From positions 1 to 64,000 of the forward strand of contig JAGQWX010000023.1 of NCBI GenBank assembly GCA_020436935.1: 64,000 nt of DNA, in the 5' to 3' direction. The notes beneath the pieces are model-generated. The model saw only the letters and a list, made by a program, of their open reading frames with translations, made no database searches and was not told the DNA's origin. Position numbers and translations under genes: made by a program. How positions within the stretch are numbered: position 1 is the stretch's first letter; every line of letters begins with the position of its first letter. This stretch comes from Saprospiraceae bacterium. Its GTDB lineage: Bacteria; Bacteroidota; Bacteroidia; Chitinophagales; Saprospiraceae. Positions 1 through 8,850 of the stretch are shown one piece after another.

Positions 1-69
1 CCCACTGCTCATTCCACTCAGCCTTATTCGCTCTATGAGCTCATAAGTCTTCGTTCCATGAGCAGTGGG
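1..69. repeat. Inverted repeat at the window edge
   Basis: CCCACTGCTCAT at 1-12 is the exact reverse complement of ATGAGCAGTGGG at 58-69. A second perfect palindrome, TATGAGCTCATA, sits in the loop at 34-45. The element lies about 110 bases downstream of the stop of the minus-strand glycosidase gene, so it could form a stem in that transcript, but there is no T-run that would make it a standard terminator. It may continue to the left of the window. Confidence 0.5.
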
Positions 70-177
70 CTGTACCTTCGTTTAATCTTTTATCTTCGTG
101 TTTACACAATTAAGTTTATACTCCCTTCACTATAATTAGCAATCACCAGTTATAAGCATAATCCGATCTTCCAAACA

Positions 178-1272
178 TCATTTCAACTCAATCTTCCAAT
201 GCTTCGCGATTGCTTCTAATTCCTTCTGTGTAAGGTAAGTCACCGCACCGTGTTTGGGGCTCTTGAAATTGGTGGTCTTCATGACGCCTTCATTGAAGTG
301 GCCAATGTCCTGGAAGCTTAGGAAGTCTTTGGTTTCACTGAAGCCCATGTTGCTGGGACGTAATCCATAAATGTCGTACATGAGGACGTAGGTGTCGGTA
401 CCGAGTCTTTTGAAAACGTTGGGAGCTTCAGTATTTACCTTTTCAGGGTCTATTCTGGTGGTGTCTCCGCTAAAATTTTGGTTGATTTGGTTGGAAACGG
501 CGTGTTTGATCTTGGCTCCGCCTACGTAAAACATTTGGTATTGGTCTCCAACTTTGGTGATGTCTGCATCAATGCCACCGATGTTGGTGATGCGTGTAGG
601 CACCGTTTCGAGTTTTGTAAAATCTTTGTTGGCGTAAGCGTAGTAAATGTGTGCATCCTTGTTGTTGTACCTGATGGTGAAGTAGACCATCATCTTTTTC
701 ATCTTTCGATCGTAGATGGTTTGTGGCGCCCATGAACAGTCGATGTCTCCCAGTTCAGGAAAGGCAAGGTCTACCCTGAAGTCAGCGTGGGTCCAATGGA
801 TGAGGTCATAAGACTTCATCAATACCAGTGCGCGGTTGTTGCCCCAGCCGTATTTTTCGATCGGACGCTCCCAGTCTGTGTCTCTGAAACCTGCTCTTTT
901 GCCAAAAATGTGAAGGTCGGTCATTGCAAGGTAGAATGCCCCATCAGGTCCACGGGTGATATGTGGATCGCGCACTCCTTTTTGTTCGGCCAGCAATGAA
1001 CCAACGAAAATAGGTCTGCCATCATTGATGTCAGTAAAGGTGTACCCATCGCTGCTGATGGCCATGTATGCTGACTGATTCTGATCCTTAAAATAAACCA
1101 ATAGATATCCGTCAAGGTCTTTCTCCCTGAACTTTGATTTAGGCTTTTTCAGTTTGGAAACTATGGTAATGCCAGTTGTGTCCTGAGGATACTGCATCGG
1201 CTGGGCTTTCAGATCCACCAGTAGAAATAGAATAAGGCAAATGCTAATGGAGGTGATATTTTTAAGTTTCAT
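178..1272 (-). CDS. Glycoside hydrolase family 43-like secreted protein
   Basis: A 364-residue protein with an N-terminal signal peptide (hydrophobic run ISICLILFLLVDLKAQ) followed by a five-bladed beta-propeller-type glycosidase. The GH43 catalytic trio can be recognised: the general base in VRDPHI (about D102), the central aspartate in GGIDADI (about D235/D237) and the general acid in NTEAPNVF (about E282). The WAPQ motif near residue 182 is also typical. Family members cleave arabinose- or xylose-containing glycans; the substrate here cannot be read from the sequence. An ATG five codons upstream (1287) is possible, but the start MKLKN gives a better signal peptide. The gene stands alone, with no SusCD pair next to it. 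Confidence 0.8.
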   Translation of the reverse strand: MKLKNITSISICLILFLLVDLKAQPMQYPQDTTGITIVSKLKKPKSKFREKDLDGYLLVYFKDQNQSAYMAISSDGYTFTDINDGRPIFVGSLLAEQKGVRDPHITRGPDGAFYLAMTDLHIFGKRAGFRDTDWERPIEKYGWGNNRALVLMKSYDLIHWTHADFRVDLAFPELGDIDCSWAPQTIYDRKMKKMMVYFTIRYNNKDAHIYYAYANKDFTKLETVPTRITNIGGIDADITKVGDQYQMFYVGGAKIKHAVSNQINQNFSGDTTRIDPEKVNTEAPNVFKRLGTDTYVLMYDIYGLRPSNMGFSETKDFLSFQDIGHFNEGVMKTTNFKSPKHGAVTYLTQKELEAIAKHWKIELK

Positions 1273-1445
1273 AAAAATCCTGGTCATGAATTGAATGTGG
1301 TGAAAATGAATTACGAATTACGAATTTACGGTAATCGTTAGGAATAAAGTTAAATATTGGATTCTACTTTTTTGCAGGAGGCAAATGGGGGTTAGCTATT
1401 AGCGATTTGCTGTTTGGTCTATTAGTCGTTTTCATGCCCGGCATT

Positions 1446-2140
1446 ATTTCCCGCAGATAAACGCAGAAAGGTCCGCAGATTTTCGCTGAAAGTGGATGAG
1501 CGCCTTTGCGAGAAAGCAACCACACTGACTTCGACTCCACTGGCTTCGACTCCGCTGGCTTCGGCTCCGCTGGCTTCGACTCCGCTCAGCCACCAGTCTT
1601 TTAATTACGAATCTTCAATTACGAATTACGGATTGAAACCACAAAAGCAGTTCCCAAAATGCCAACGAGCTAAAACGCCAACACCCAAAAAAACCAACGG
1701 CTTCCCCCGCCCGCTACCTTGACACTAAGGGAAATCGTCCGCATTTCTCCCATCTCCCATCTCCCTCTTCCCAAAGCCCGGCTTTATTTCCCGCAGATAA
1801 ACGCAGAAAGGTCCACAGATTTTCGCTGAAAGTGGATGAGCCCCTTTGCGAGAAAGCAACCACACTGGCTTCGGCTCCGCTCAGCCACCAGTCTTTTAAT
1901 TACGAATCTTCAATTACGAATTACGGATTGAAACCGCAAAACCAGTTCCCAAAATGCCAACGAGCTAAAACGCCAACACCCCAAAAACCAACGGCTTCCC
2001 CGCCCGCTACCTTGACACAAAGGGAAATCGCCAGCATTTCTCCTATCTCCCATCTCCGATCTCCCATCTCCCTCTTCCCAAAGCCCGGCTTTATTTCCCG
2101 GAGATAAACGCAGAAAAGCCCGCAGATTTTCGCTGAAAGG
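1446..2140 (+). repeat. Tandem long repeat, two full units and a partial
   Basis: Unit 1 (1446-1785, 340 bp) and unit 2 (1786-2092, 307 bp) are almost identical, and a third copy begins at 2093 and fades by about 2140. Each begins with ATTTCCCGCAGATAAACGCA and continues through a CTTCGACTCCGCTCAGCC-type element, AATTACG heptamers, a GCCAACG/CGCCAACAC stretch and CTCCCAT heptamers. The 33-bp length difference is accounted for by three fewer 15-mers (-45), two more heptamers (+14) and two single-base losses in homopolymers, all within unit 2. Confidence 0.9.
1527..1594 (+). repeat. 15-bp tandem repeat plus dispersed CTCAGCC element
   Basis: Four consecutive 15-mers of the form GGCTTCGACTCCGCT (1527, 1542, 1557, 1572) end in CAGCCACC. 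The last copy plus that tail makes an element that recurs at 1867-1889, 39195-39217, 54952-54974, 55037-55059, 55115-55137 and, inverted, at 60611-60633. Confidence 0.9.
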
Positions 2141-2332
2141 GGATGTGATATTTAGAAAAATAAGCAATTTCTAAATCTAATACCTATCACCTAAAACCTA
2201 AGACCTTTTCGCAAAGACTTCTGCGCTCTTGCCGCACTTTACCCTGGCACTTAAAGGAATCCACCCTCTAGATCCCAATACGCAACAAGCCAAAGCGTCA
2301 AAACCCCTTATTCATTCTCTTTTTTTGACCGT

Positions 2333-2378
2333 ACCATTTAAATGGTCGACCCATTTTCCAATTAGTATAATATCTTTG
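2333..2378 (+). promoter_or_regulatory. Upstream region of prfA: palindrome and -7-like box
   Basis: ACCATTTAAATGGT at 2333-2346 is a perfect 14-bp palindrome, and TATCTTTG at 2371-2378 matches the Bacteroidota -7 element TAnnTTTG. I do not see a TTG at the expected distance, so the palindrome may mark a regulator site in place of a strong -33 box. The putative transcription start would lie about 40 bases before the prfA ATG. Confidence 0.45.
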
Positions 2379-2422
2379 CGGCCAATTTTGATTTTTACAG
2401 AAGCGATCTAAAGAAGCACGGT

Positions 2423-3496
2423 ATGATTTTAGCCAAGTTGGAAGCGATTTATGACAGGTACAGGTATTTGGAAGAAAAACTTTCGGACCCTGAACTGGCG
2501 TCTGATATGAAGTCCTTTACAAAGGTCAATAAGGAGTACAAGGATTTGAAGGAAATCGTTGAGGCTTATCTGAAATACAAAAGCAACATCGAACACCTTG
2601 AAAATGCACAGCTCATGCTCAAAGATCCTGATCCGGAGATGCGCGAATTTGCCAAGGAAGAGATCGATACTTTGGCGGAAGAGCAGGAAAAACTGGAAGA
2701 AGACATCAAGGTGTTGCTCATTCCCAAAGATCCTGAAGATTCCAAAGACGTTGTGTTCGAAATCAGGTCGGGTACGGGTGGTGATGAAGCGAGCATTTTT
2801 GCCGGAGATTTATATAGGATGTACACGCGATTTTTTGAGACAATGGGCTGGAAAACCGAGGTGATAGACATCAACGAGGGCAGCGTCGGGGGATACAACA
2901 AAATCGTGCTCGAAGTCTATGGCGATGACGTCTATGGCAAGCTCAAATTTGAGTCCGGAGCACACAGGGTACAAAGGGTTCCGGAAACTGAGGCAAAGGG
3001 TAGGGTGCATACTTCTGCCGCAACTGTTGCTGTGCTTCCCAAATATGAAGAAGAAGAAATCGATATCAGAAAGGACGAACTGAAAGTAGATACCTTCCGG
3101 TCAAGTGGAGCGGGCGGTCAGAACGTCAACAAGGTAGAAACCGGCGTGCGTTTTACCCACCTTCCAACAGGCATCGTAGCTGAAAGTACAGAGGCCAGGT
3201 CACAGCACAAAAACCGTGAAATTGCCCTGCAGAAGTTATACCAACGCATTGTCGACATCCAAAGAGAAAAAGTATACCAGGAACAGAAACAAGCCCGTCA
3301 ATCCCTGGTGGGTACTGGTGACAGATCAGATAAAATCAGAACCTACAACTTCCCGCAAAACAGATTGACCGACCACAGAATCAACCTCACACTTTACAAT
3401 TTGGATCGGGTGATGGATGGAGATATTGGTGGCATCATCGAAGCACTTGCGGTGGCTGAGAATGCCGAGAAGATGAAGGGGCAGGAGGATCAGTAG
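2423..3496 (+). CDS. prfA: Peptide chain release factor 1
   Basis: A 357-residue class I release factor that reads UAA and UAG stop codons and triggers release of the finished peptide on the ribosome. The peptidyl-tRNA hydrolysis motif GGQ is at residues 231-233 in SGAGGQNVNKVET. The codon-recognition tripeptide is PET in HRVQRVPETEAKGR, the PxT form that separates RF1 from RF2 (SPF). N-terminal residues 1-100 form the usual helical domain. Length matches the family. The gene is monocistronic by spacing, with a repeat region before and a palindrome cluster after it. Confidence 0.97.
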   Translation: MILAKLEAIYDRYRYLEEKLSDPELASDMKSFTKVNKEYKDLKEIVEAYLKYKSNIEHLENAQLMLKDPDPEMREFAKEEIDTLAEEQEKLEEDIKVLLIPKDPEDSKDVVFEIRSGTGGDEASIFAGDLYRMYTRFFETMGWKTEVIDINEGSVGGYNKIVLEVYGDDVYGKLKFESGAHRVQRVPETEAKGRVHTSAATVAVLPKYEEEEIDIRKDELKVDTFRSSGAGGQNVNKVETGVRFTHLPTGIVAESTEARSQHKNREIALQKLYQRIVDIQREKVYQEQKQARQSLVGTGDRSDKIRTYNFPQNRLTDHRINLTLYNLDRVMDGDIGGIIEALAVAENAEKMKGQEDQ

Positions 3497-3598
3497 AGGG
3501 TCGTGGTCGGAAACTTGTCCGACCAGTTTCCCTAAAGGGCAACATGAGGGAGCTTTGTGAGACATAATATTTTGTTGAGTATCAAAAATATATGACCT

Positions 3599-3642
3599 TA
3601 TAGCCGTTATTAAACGTTTATAAACGTTTAAAAACGGCTATA
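3599..3642. promoter_or_regulatory. 44-bp near-perfect palindrome
   Basis: The arms 3599-3620 and 3621-3642 are reverse complements except for one position (an A at 3609 against the T expected). The centre is the perfect palindrome TTAAACGTTTATAAACGTTT followed by AA. It contains the 11-mer CGTTTATAAAC (3615-3625), which recurs at 3767-3777 and 3787-3797. It is AT-rich and has no T-run after it, so it fits an operator or a cruciform-forming site better than a terminator. Confidence 0.7.
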
Positions 3643-3666
3643 AAGACACGCTTCAGGTCAAAAATG

Positions 3667-3718
3667 TGTCAGAAAGCTGTCAGACACCTGTCTGACAGCT
3701 TTCTGACAGGAATTTTTT
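3667..3718 (+). terminator. Perfect 20-bp stem hairpin with T-run, after prfA
   Basis: TGTCAGAAAGCTGTCAGACA (3667-3686) is separated by CC from its exact reverse complement (3689-3708). Seven Ts follow at 3713-3719. As RNA this is a very stable hairpin with a U-tract and would terminate transcripts from prfA, about 170 bases downstream of its stop. The arm itself contains the repeated word TGTCAG/CTGTCAGA, so it may also be a mobile or regulatory palindrome. Confidence 0.65.
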
Positions 3719-3766
3719 TCAACCAACATTCTTAAATACAACTATCTGATTGTCAGTTACATATCC

Positions 3767-3802
3767 GTTTATAAACTTTTATAAGCGTTTATAAACGCTT
3801 AA
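3767..3802. promoter_or_regulatory. Paired CGTTTATAAAC boxes before the DUF1080 gene
   Basis: Two copies of CGTTTATAAAC lie at 3767-3777 and 3787-3797, exactly 20 bp apart (two helical turns). The second is the core of the perfect 20-bp palindrome at 3783-3802. The same 11-mer forms the centre of the 44-bp palindrome at 3599-3642. The geometry suggests cooperative binding by a dimeric regulator; no regulator gene is adjacent. Confidence 0.5.
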
Positions 3803-3944
3803 GCTAATTTTACAACGCCCACCCACCCATTTGCATGACATTCCTTGCTTTTAGCAACTTTCTCATTTTCTTTTGATAATTTGGCAGCGCCTTTTGATTG
3901 CGCTTATTTAACCTGCTTTTTTACAACAAAATCTTTGTGCTCCC

Positions 3945-5216
3945 ATGAGATGCCTTTTCTTATTATTGATTCCATTTATTTCTTGTTTTCCCAAAAATAA
4001 CCAGGTGCCAGAATCTGATAACAATACTGCCGGCAGTGACGGAGAATGGATCAGTCTATTCAATGGAAAGGATTTGACGGGATGGAGGGCCAATGAAAAT
4101 CCTGAGTCCTTCAGGGTCGAAAATGGTTTGCTGATTGCCAATGGTGAAAGATCGCATTTGTTTTATGAAGGACCTGAACTTGGCGAAGGTTTTGATCATT
4201 TTGAGCTGGAGGTGGAGCTGCGGACTTATCCCAAAGCAAACAGTGGCATTTATGTCCATACCCAGTACCAGGAAAGCGGTTGGCCGGAGAAAGGATTTGA
4301 GGTTCAGGTCAATCAAAGCCATGAGGGTGAGGGTGGTTATCATGAGTTCAAAAAATCCGGAAGTTTATATGGGGTCAGAAATACCTACTATACGAATGTA
4401 AAGGACGGGGAGTGGTACAAAACGCGGATTATTGTCAATGGAGATCGCGTGCAGATTTTTGTCAATGACGTCCAAACAGTTGATTATTACCAGTTCTATG
4501 ATGATGAAAACGCCAAAAAGCTGAGCAAGGGTACATTTGCAATTCAGGGCCACGACCCGGGAAGTAAGGTAGAATACAAGTCGATCAAAGTGAAAAGGCT
4601 TGAGCTGGAACCATCGGCTATCAGAATGAGGCCTTTGGGCGAGTGGCATAATAGAATGCTCAAAATTCAGCAGAGTAAAAACTTTCCTTTTCTTGATCTG
4701 AATCCGGATATCGTGGATGATGGTGGTATTGACGAACGCATTGAGAATGGATTTGTGACCGGCGTAAATGTTGGTTTCATCTGGGATGAAACGGTGGGCG
4801 AAGAATTGTTGTTGGCTTACCTTGACAGGTCCATAGTAGTTGGCAAGCAATATGGTACAGATATCGAAGATGCGAAAATAACTTATACCATAGGGTCTGC
4901 AGCCATCGAAGACCTGAAGACTGTAATAAATAATAAGGGACTCAACATAGTAACAGTGTCGTCGGCTGAGGATGAAAAGATACTAAGGCCACTCCTGGCT
5001 GATCTGGCCAAAAATAAGGTTGCCATCCAGATCGACAATATCCTCCAAATGCCTCAAATGGCGTTTATCAAAGAAGCTGCAGCCGCCGGATGTTTATTTT
5101 CCTTCCGGGGTATTTCCTCATTTGATATGCCAGGTAATTCGACCTATTTTTTGGATGCAGTTGAGCAGGCCAATATCGATTATAAGCAGATTTACGTGCC
5201 TGAAAGAGCTTTATAA
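3945..5216 (+). CDS. DUF1080 (3-keto-disaccharide hydrolase domain) lipoprotein
   Basis: A 423-residue protein with a lipoprotein signal (LLLIPFISC, lipid cysteine about C14). Residues about 33-217 form the LamG-like DUF1080 domain: it opens with EWISLFNGKDLTGWR and contains SGIYVHTQYQESGWPEKGFEVQV and the closing IKVKRLEL. The domain is known from enzymes that act on 3-keto sugars and is frequent in secreted Bacteroidota and Planctomycetes proteins. The remaining 200 residues, from RPLGEWHNRM on, do not match a family I recognise; they read as an alternating alpha/beta fold. AATCTTTG at 3930-3937 resembles a -7 box and would give a very short leader. Confidence 0.75.
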   Translation: MRCLFLLLIPFISCFPKNNQVPESDNNTAGSDGEWISLFNGKDLTGWRANENPESFRVENGLLIANGERSHLFYEGPELGEGFDHFELEVELRTYPKANSGIYVHTQYQESGWPEKGFEVQVNQSHEGEGGYHEFKKSGSLYGVRNTYYTNVKDGEWYKTRIIVNGDRVQIFVNDVQTVDYYQFYDDENAKKLSKGTFAIQGHDPGSKVEYKSIKVKRLELEPSAIRMRPLGEWHNRMLKIQQSKNFPFLDLNPDIVDDGGIDERIENGFVTGVNVGFIWDETVGEELLLAYLDRSIVVGKQYGTDIEDAKITYTIGSAAIEDLKTVINNKGLNIVTVSSAEDEKILRPLLADLAKNKVAIQIDNILQMPQMAFIKEAAAAGCLFSFRGISSFDMPGNSTYFLDAVEQANIDYKQIYVPERAL

Positions 5217-5228
5217 ATTGTTATGGTA

Positions 5229-7535
5229 TTAATCCAACCCTGAAATCTGATAGGCTTTGCTGTACACCCTTTCATTGTTATAAAGGGCGCTCACCATGGC
5301 GGTTGTCAGGAGGGCAGGCAATTCTTTATTTGCAATCTTCAATCGGTATTCTGACGAGCCGGCTATCTTGAAAGGTTGTAAATCAATACGAAGCTCTGAC
5401 CAGTCCATAGATTTCCTGTTTTGAAGGATGAGCATGCTTTGTTCAGGTGTCAACCCATCATACTTGATCACAAATGTGGTGCTGTCCTCCTTTTGATAAA
5501 CATCGAAAACATAAACCATTTTATCACTTTTGGCCTTGTAGTCAAGCAAAAGGTTTGAATATTCCTTGCTTTCTCCATATCTATCAAATGATTTGATGGC
5601 ATAGTAAGACGTAGTGTTGCTGATTGAATCAGCATCAAGCACATAAACCGTATCTGCGATGGCTGATCTTATGAGCTTCATCTTGCTTGGGTGGCTTCCA
5701 TAATAGAGATTGTACTGACGATTTTCCATCTGTATGCTGTCTTGCCAGCTTAAAATATTGCCTTCTTTTACCAGATGAAATGGTGGAGGAGATTTTCTGG
5801 CCTGAATGGTGGTAATGCGTGTAGGGGAATAATCACTTTCCCCCAATTCATTCCCGGCCTTAATTGCAAATAAGTACTCCCGTTGCTCCATCAGTCCATC
5901 GAAGACTATTTCATTGACATCTCCCGGCACTGTGGTTTCTTTGATTTCACCATGATTGAATTGTCTGATGGTATAATAAGACGCAAAATCAACAGCTTCC
6001 CACGAAAGGATCAGTTTGTCATTTTGCTGACTCAGCAATGGGGGCGAGGGCTTGACAGGAGGGATGACGTCGTATTTGAATGCATCATTGATCAGCACTG
6101 TTCCTGAAGAATCAAGGGCTGAAAATTCAAAAAAATAAGTCCTGCCAATCCGGAGACTATCGAGCTTGAACGTGAGTTCCTTTGTGGTCAGCTTTCGATC
6201 CGGTTTAATTTTATTGAGTCCGTAGTTGAGTTCGAAACTCACAGCGTCTTTGACCGGCGGCCAGGCTATGGTAATTTTTCCGGGCCCGTCAATGATGATT
6301 TGACTGGTAAAAAGATCGACGGGCATTTTGACTGATTTAATGATTCTGGAAATGTCTCCCAGGAAAATCATTTGATCGGGTCTCAAACGCACAATACCAT
6401 TGTTTGGAATTGCACTGGATACAGTATCTGCTTGCGCAGTAAGGGAAAAATACTTTCGGTTGGGCACCACGAGTTGATTGAGATTGACCCCAATGGTATC
6501 CTTTGTTGTATTTGAAATAATGGTGATGCTGGCAGAGTCGCTTTTGGCCTGTACCGTGAATACGGTTGGCTCATCTTCTCCGTTCAATCCATTTCCGATG
6601 TAGGATCTGATGGTTTTAGCGTTTTTGAAAATCTGTTTTACAATGCCATATGCCCTGATTTTGGCGGCTGATCGGGACAGGTCTCCGGTAATTTCCCATG
6701 AGATGTATTTGATGTTCTGTACCTCTGCATTGTCAAGCGTCGATTTTATGATTGAAGAGATGGCCTTCTCCATAGGGATTGCTGAACCCCGTAAAACATG
6801 TTCCTGCCTGATATTGATGGTGTGGTAATTTGATTTTTTTCTACCGGAAAAATTGTTGAAAAGAATACCATGCCTGAGATTTTCCCGGGACATCTGGTCG
6901 AGCATTTGGTCTGTAAAGACATTGTATTGATCGCTTCCACCTGCTAAAAAGATGGAAGCATTGGGGAAGCTCTTCAAAATGAGATCGGTGTATAGCGTGG
7001 ATTGGCTCACGAAATCATTACCTGATTGCCAGGTAAATTTTCCTGACTTGAGGTAGGGTTGACTGCCTATTTGCCAGTGGGAAACAGGGATTTTCCAGGA
7101 ATTCAAGGTGGCAATAAGGTTCTCAATGTCGGTAAAATCATCAGTCACCGGATCTATGACCAAAACAAGCCTGGTGTTATAATATGTCAAAAGGTCGGCC
7201 AGTTTTCCAGGGTGGAGGCTTTCTTCAGTAACATAGGTGATGTCTGAACCGGAGATGCTGTGCTGTGAAAACAGGTTGCTGATTCCCAATGTGTCATATA
7301 GGACAATGAAGTCATTGTCTGCCAATCGGAGTAAGTTCTCGATATCAATCACTGAGAAATTGCTCCCCTTGAGGTAGATGCCAAGTTCCGGAAATGTTTG
7401 TGGTTCTGTGGTAGAAGAATCACGGAATATTTCAACAACAGGCTTTTGTTCCGGCTCAGGAATGATGATCGGTTTTTTAGTAGTGCAGGCCGCAATAAAT
7501 ATCAATAAGCCCAAGAGGATGAGACATCGCTTCAT
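5229..7535 (-). CDS. Fibronectin type III lipoprotein with glycosidase-like N-terminal region
   Basis: A 768-residue lipoprotein (LLIFIAAC, C17). Residues about 50-290 alternate helices and strands like a TIM barrel and contain VSHWQIGSQPY, which sits where clan-A glycosidases have an N-E-P motif, but the Asn-Glu pair is replaced by Ser-Gln. About 300-400 is a beta-rich region. Three fibronectin III repeats follow, at about 410-490, 495-585 and 587-670, each with the Trp of strand B (ITIAWPP, LILSWEA, NILSWQD). The C-terminal 95 residues are unassigned. It converges on the DUF1080 gene with only 12 bases between stops. TATCTTTG (7547-7540, minus) lies 4 bases before the ATG. Probably a surface or periplasmic carbohydrate-binding or scaffold protein (inference). 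Confidence 0.65.
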   Translation of the reverse strand: MKRCLILLGLLIFIAACTTKKPIIIPEPEQKPVVEIFRDSSTTEPQTFPELGIYLKGSNFSVIDIENLLRLADNDFIVLYDTLGISNLFSQHSISGSDITYVTEESLHPGKLADLLTYYNTRLVLVIDPVTDDFTDIENLIATLNSWKIPVSHWQIGSQPYLKSGKFTWQSGNDFVSQSTLYTDLILKSFPNASIFLAGGSDQYNVFTDQMLDQMSRENLRHGILFNNFSGRKKSNYHTINIRQEHVLRGSAIPMEKAISSIIKSTLDNAEVQNIKYISWEITGDLSRSAAKIRAYGIVKQIFKNAKTIRSYIGNGLNGEDEPTVFTVQAKSDSASITIISNTTKDTIGVNLNQLVVPNRKYFSLTAQADTVSSAIPNNGIVRLRPDQMIFLGDISRIIKSVKMPVDLFTSQIIIDGPGKITIAWPPVKDAVSFELNYGLNKIKPDRKLTTKELTFKLDSLRIGRTYFFEFSALDSSGTVLINDAFKYDVIPPVKPSPPLLSQQNDKLILSWEAVDFASYYTIRQFNHGEIKETTVPGDVNEIVFDGLMEQREYLFAIKAGNELGESDYSPTRITTIQARKSPPPFHLVKEGNILSWQDSIQMENRQYNLYYGSHPSKMKLIRSAIADTVYVLDADSISNTTSYYAIKSFDRYGESKEYSNLLLDYKAKSDKMVYVFDVYQKEDSTTFVIKYDGLTPEQSMLILQNRKSMDWSELRIDLQPFKIAGSSEYRLKIANKELPALLTTAMVSALYNNERVYSKAYQISGLD

Positions 7536-7539
7536 CTTT

Positions 7540-7547
7540 CAAAGATA
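7540..7547 (-). promoter_or_regulatory. -7 box immediately before the FN3 lipoprotein start
   Basis: TATCTTTG on the minus strand matches TAnnTTTG, and its G is only 4 bases from the ATG at 7535. Transcription would start at or within a few bases of the start codon, that is, on a leaderless or nearly leaderless message. No clear -33 TTG is visible. Confidence 0.4.
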
Positions 7548-7721
7548 AACCATACTTATCGGAAATAGATTTGTCCAGATAATTATTGCCAAAAATACAA
7601 ATATCTGCGTTAGAAAGCCTCGTCGGAGGCACCACTCCGACTGCGTTTTCTGCCTTGATCTTTGAATTTTTGTCTGCATGATTAAAATGGACAATCCATA
7701 TTCCGATAAGTATATTAACGC

Positions 7722-8657
7722 TTATTGCTTGTTCATTTTACGTATTGAAACGACTATGCCTGTAGCCAAGGAAAGCACAATAAAGGATAGAGAAAACCAC
7801 TCAGGAATTTCAAAATGGTGGGAGGCCACCAGTTTTAGGCCAATGAAAATCAGAATGGCTACTACACTGTATTCCAGATATTCAAACTTAGATAACATGT
7901 TTGCCAGGAAGAAATACAAAGATCTTAAACCAAGTATGGCAAAAATATTGGAAGAAAATACCAGAAAAGTATCTGTTGTAATGGCGATGATGGCCGGGAT
8001 GCTGTCCAGAGCAAAAATGACATCCGAAATTTCAATTAAAATCAAAGCTCCAAATAGGGGTGTTGCTATTTTTTTGCCGTTTTCAATGGTCCAAAATTTA
8101 TCGCCGTCCAGATTTTTGCTGATGGGTAGATATTTGGAAAGTTTTCCCCGTGTGCTTAATTCAGCTTCCTCACCTTCCTTTTCATCATTAAAAAGCATTC
8201 TGAATGCCGTGAATATCAAAAATCCACCAAAAACGTAGGACATCCAGCTGATTTGCTGGATCAACAAGACACCAAGATATATGACAATACCCCTGAATAT
8301 GATGGCGCCTAGAATGCCCCAGAACAAGGCACGATGTTGGTTTTCTGTAGGTATCTTATACGCTTTAAAAATCATGGCTATGACAAACAAATTATCCACA
8401 CTTAGCGATAACTCAACAAGATACCCTGTAATAAATTTCATCGCCGCATCCATGGGACGAAGATGTGTAGGATTGGTAACCAGATCTGACTTATATAAAA
8501 AATATATCACCGCAGAAAATGCCAGAGCCAGACTTACCCAAAATGCAGATTGGAGTGCTGCTTTACGGTTGTTGATGACCTTGGTTTTAGCATTGAGTAA
8601 GTAGAGGTCAACAAAAAGACATAAGAGAATGAATAGAATAAATAAGGTCCAAACCAT
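7722..8657 (-). CDS. TerC/Alx family integral membrane protein
   Basis: A 311-residue polytopic membrane protein with about nine hydrophobic segments. The family hallmarks are present: ELSLSVDNLFVIAMIF (D88) and EISDVIFALDSIPAI (D212, D218), acidic residues within membrane helices thought to bind metal. A charged cytoplasmic loop lies at about 157-190. Relatives include Alx and TerC, linked to manganese export and to metal loading of secreted proteins. No ter genes are nearby, so a general metal-homeostasis role is more likely than tellurite resistance. It is a single gene between the tRNA terminator and the FN3 lipoprotein. Confidence 0.9.
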   Translation of the reverse strand: MVWTLFILFILLCLFVDLYLLNAKTKVINNRKAALQSAFWVSLALAFSAVIYFLYKSDLVTNPTHLRPMDAAMKFITGYLVELSLSVDNLFVIAMIFKAYKIPTENQHRALFWGILGAIIFRGIVIYLGVLLIQQISWMSYVFGGFLIFTAFRMLFNDEKEGEEAELSTRGKLSKYLPISKNLDGDKFWTIENGKKIATPLFGALILIEISDVIFALDSIPAIIAITTDTFLVFSSNIFAILGLRSLYFFLANMLSKFEYLEYSVVAILIFIGLKLVASHHFEIPEWFSLSFIVLSLATGIVVSIRKMNKQ

Positions 8658-8823
8658 TTTTATGATTTATGCCACAAGATTACAATATAAATATGAATGA
8701 AGTTTGAAATTTATATAAAGGCAAAGGCTTACACTATCAATTTGTTTGATGACACTATGAATCAAGTACAAATAAAATTAATTGGTGTAGTAAATTAAAA
8801 TACAAACAAATTTCTGGAAACAA

Positions 8824-8849
8824 AAAAGCCGGGTAATTACCCGGCTTTT
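8824..8849 (-). terminator. Terminator of tRNA-Gln
   Basis: AAAAGCCGGGTAATTACCCG and the next six bases form a fully palindromic hairpin. Read on the minus strand it starts 2 bases after the 3' end of the tRNA and is followed by a T-run. It would also stop plus-strand transcription. Confidence 0.85.
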
Positions 8850-8850
8850 G

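Larger units (their letters stand above)
1288..2422. other. Repeat-filled intergenic region
   Basis: No credible gene is present in these 1.1 kb. Short open frames here lie inside repeats and look like one another only because the DNA is duplicated. The stretch holds seven-base tandem repeats (AATTACG at 1309-1322 and 1603-1630; CTCCCAT-like at 1747-1767 and 2040-2074), a 15-base tandem repeat, and a long duplicated unit. The last 90 bases are the upstream region of prfA. Confidence 0.8.

Noticed and set aside
7722..8657. Tellurite resistance assignment for the TerC-family gene
   Set aside because: No terB, terD, terE or terZ genes nearby; the family is broad and most members handle other metals.
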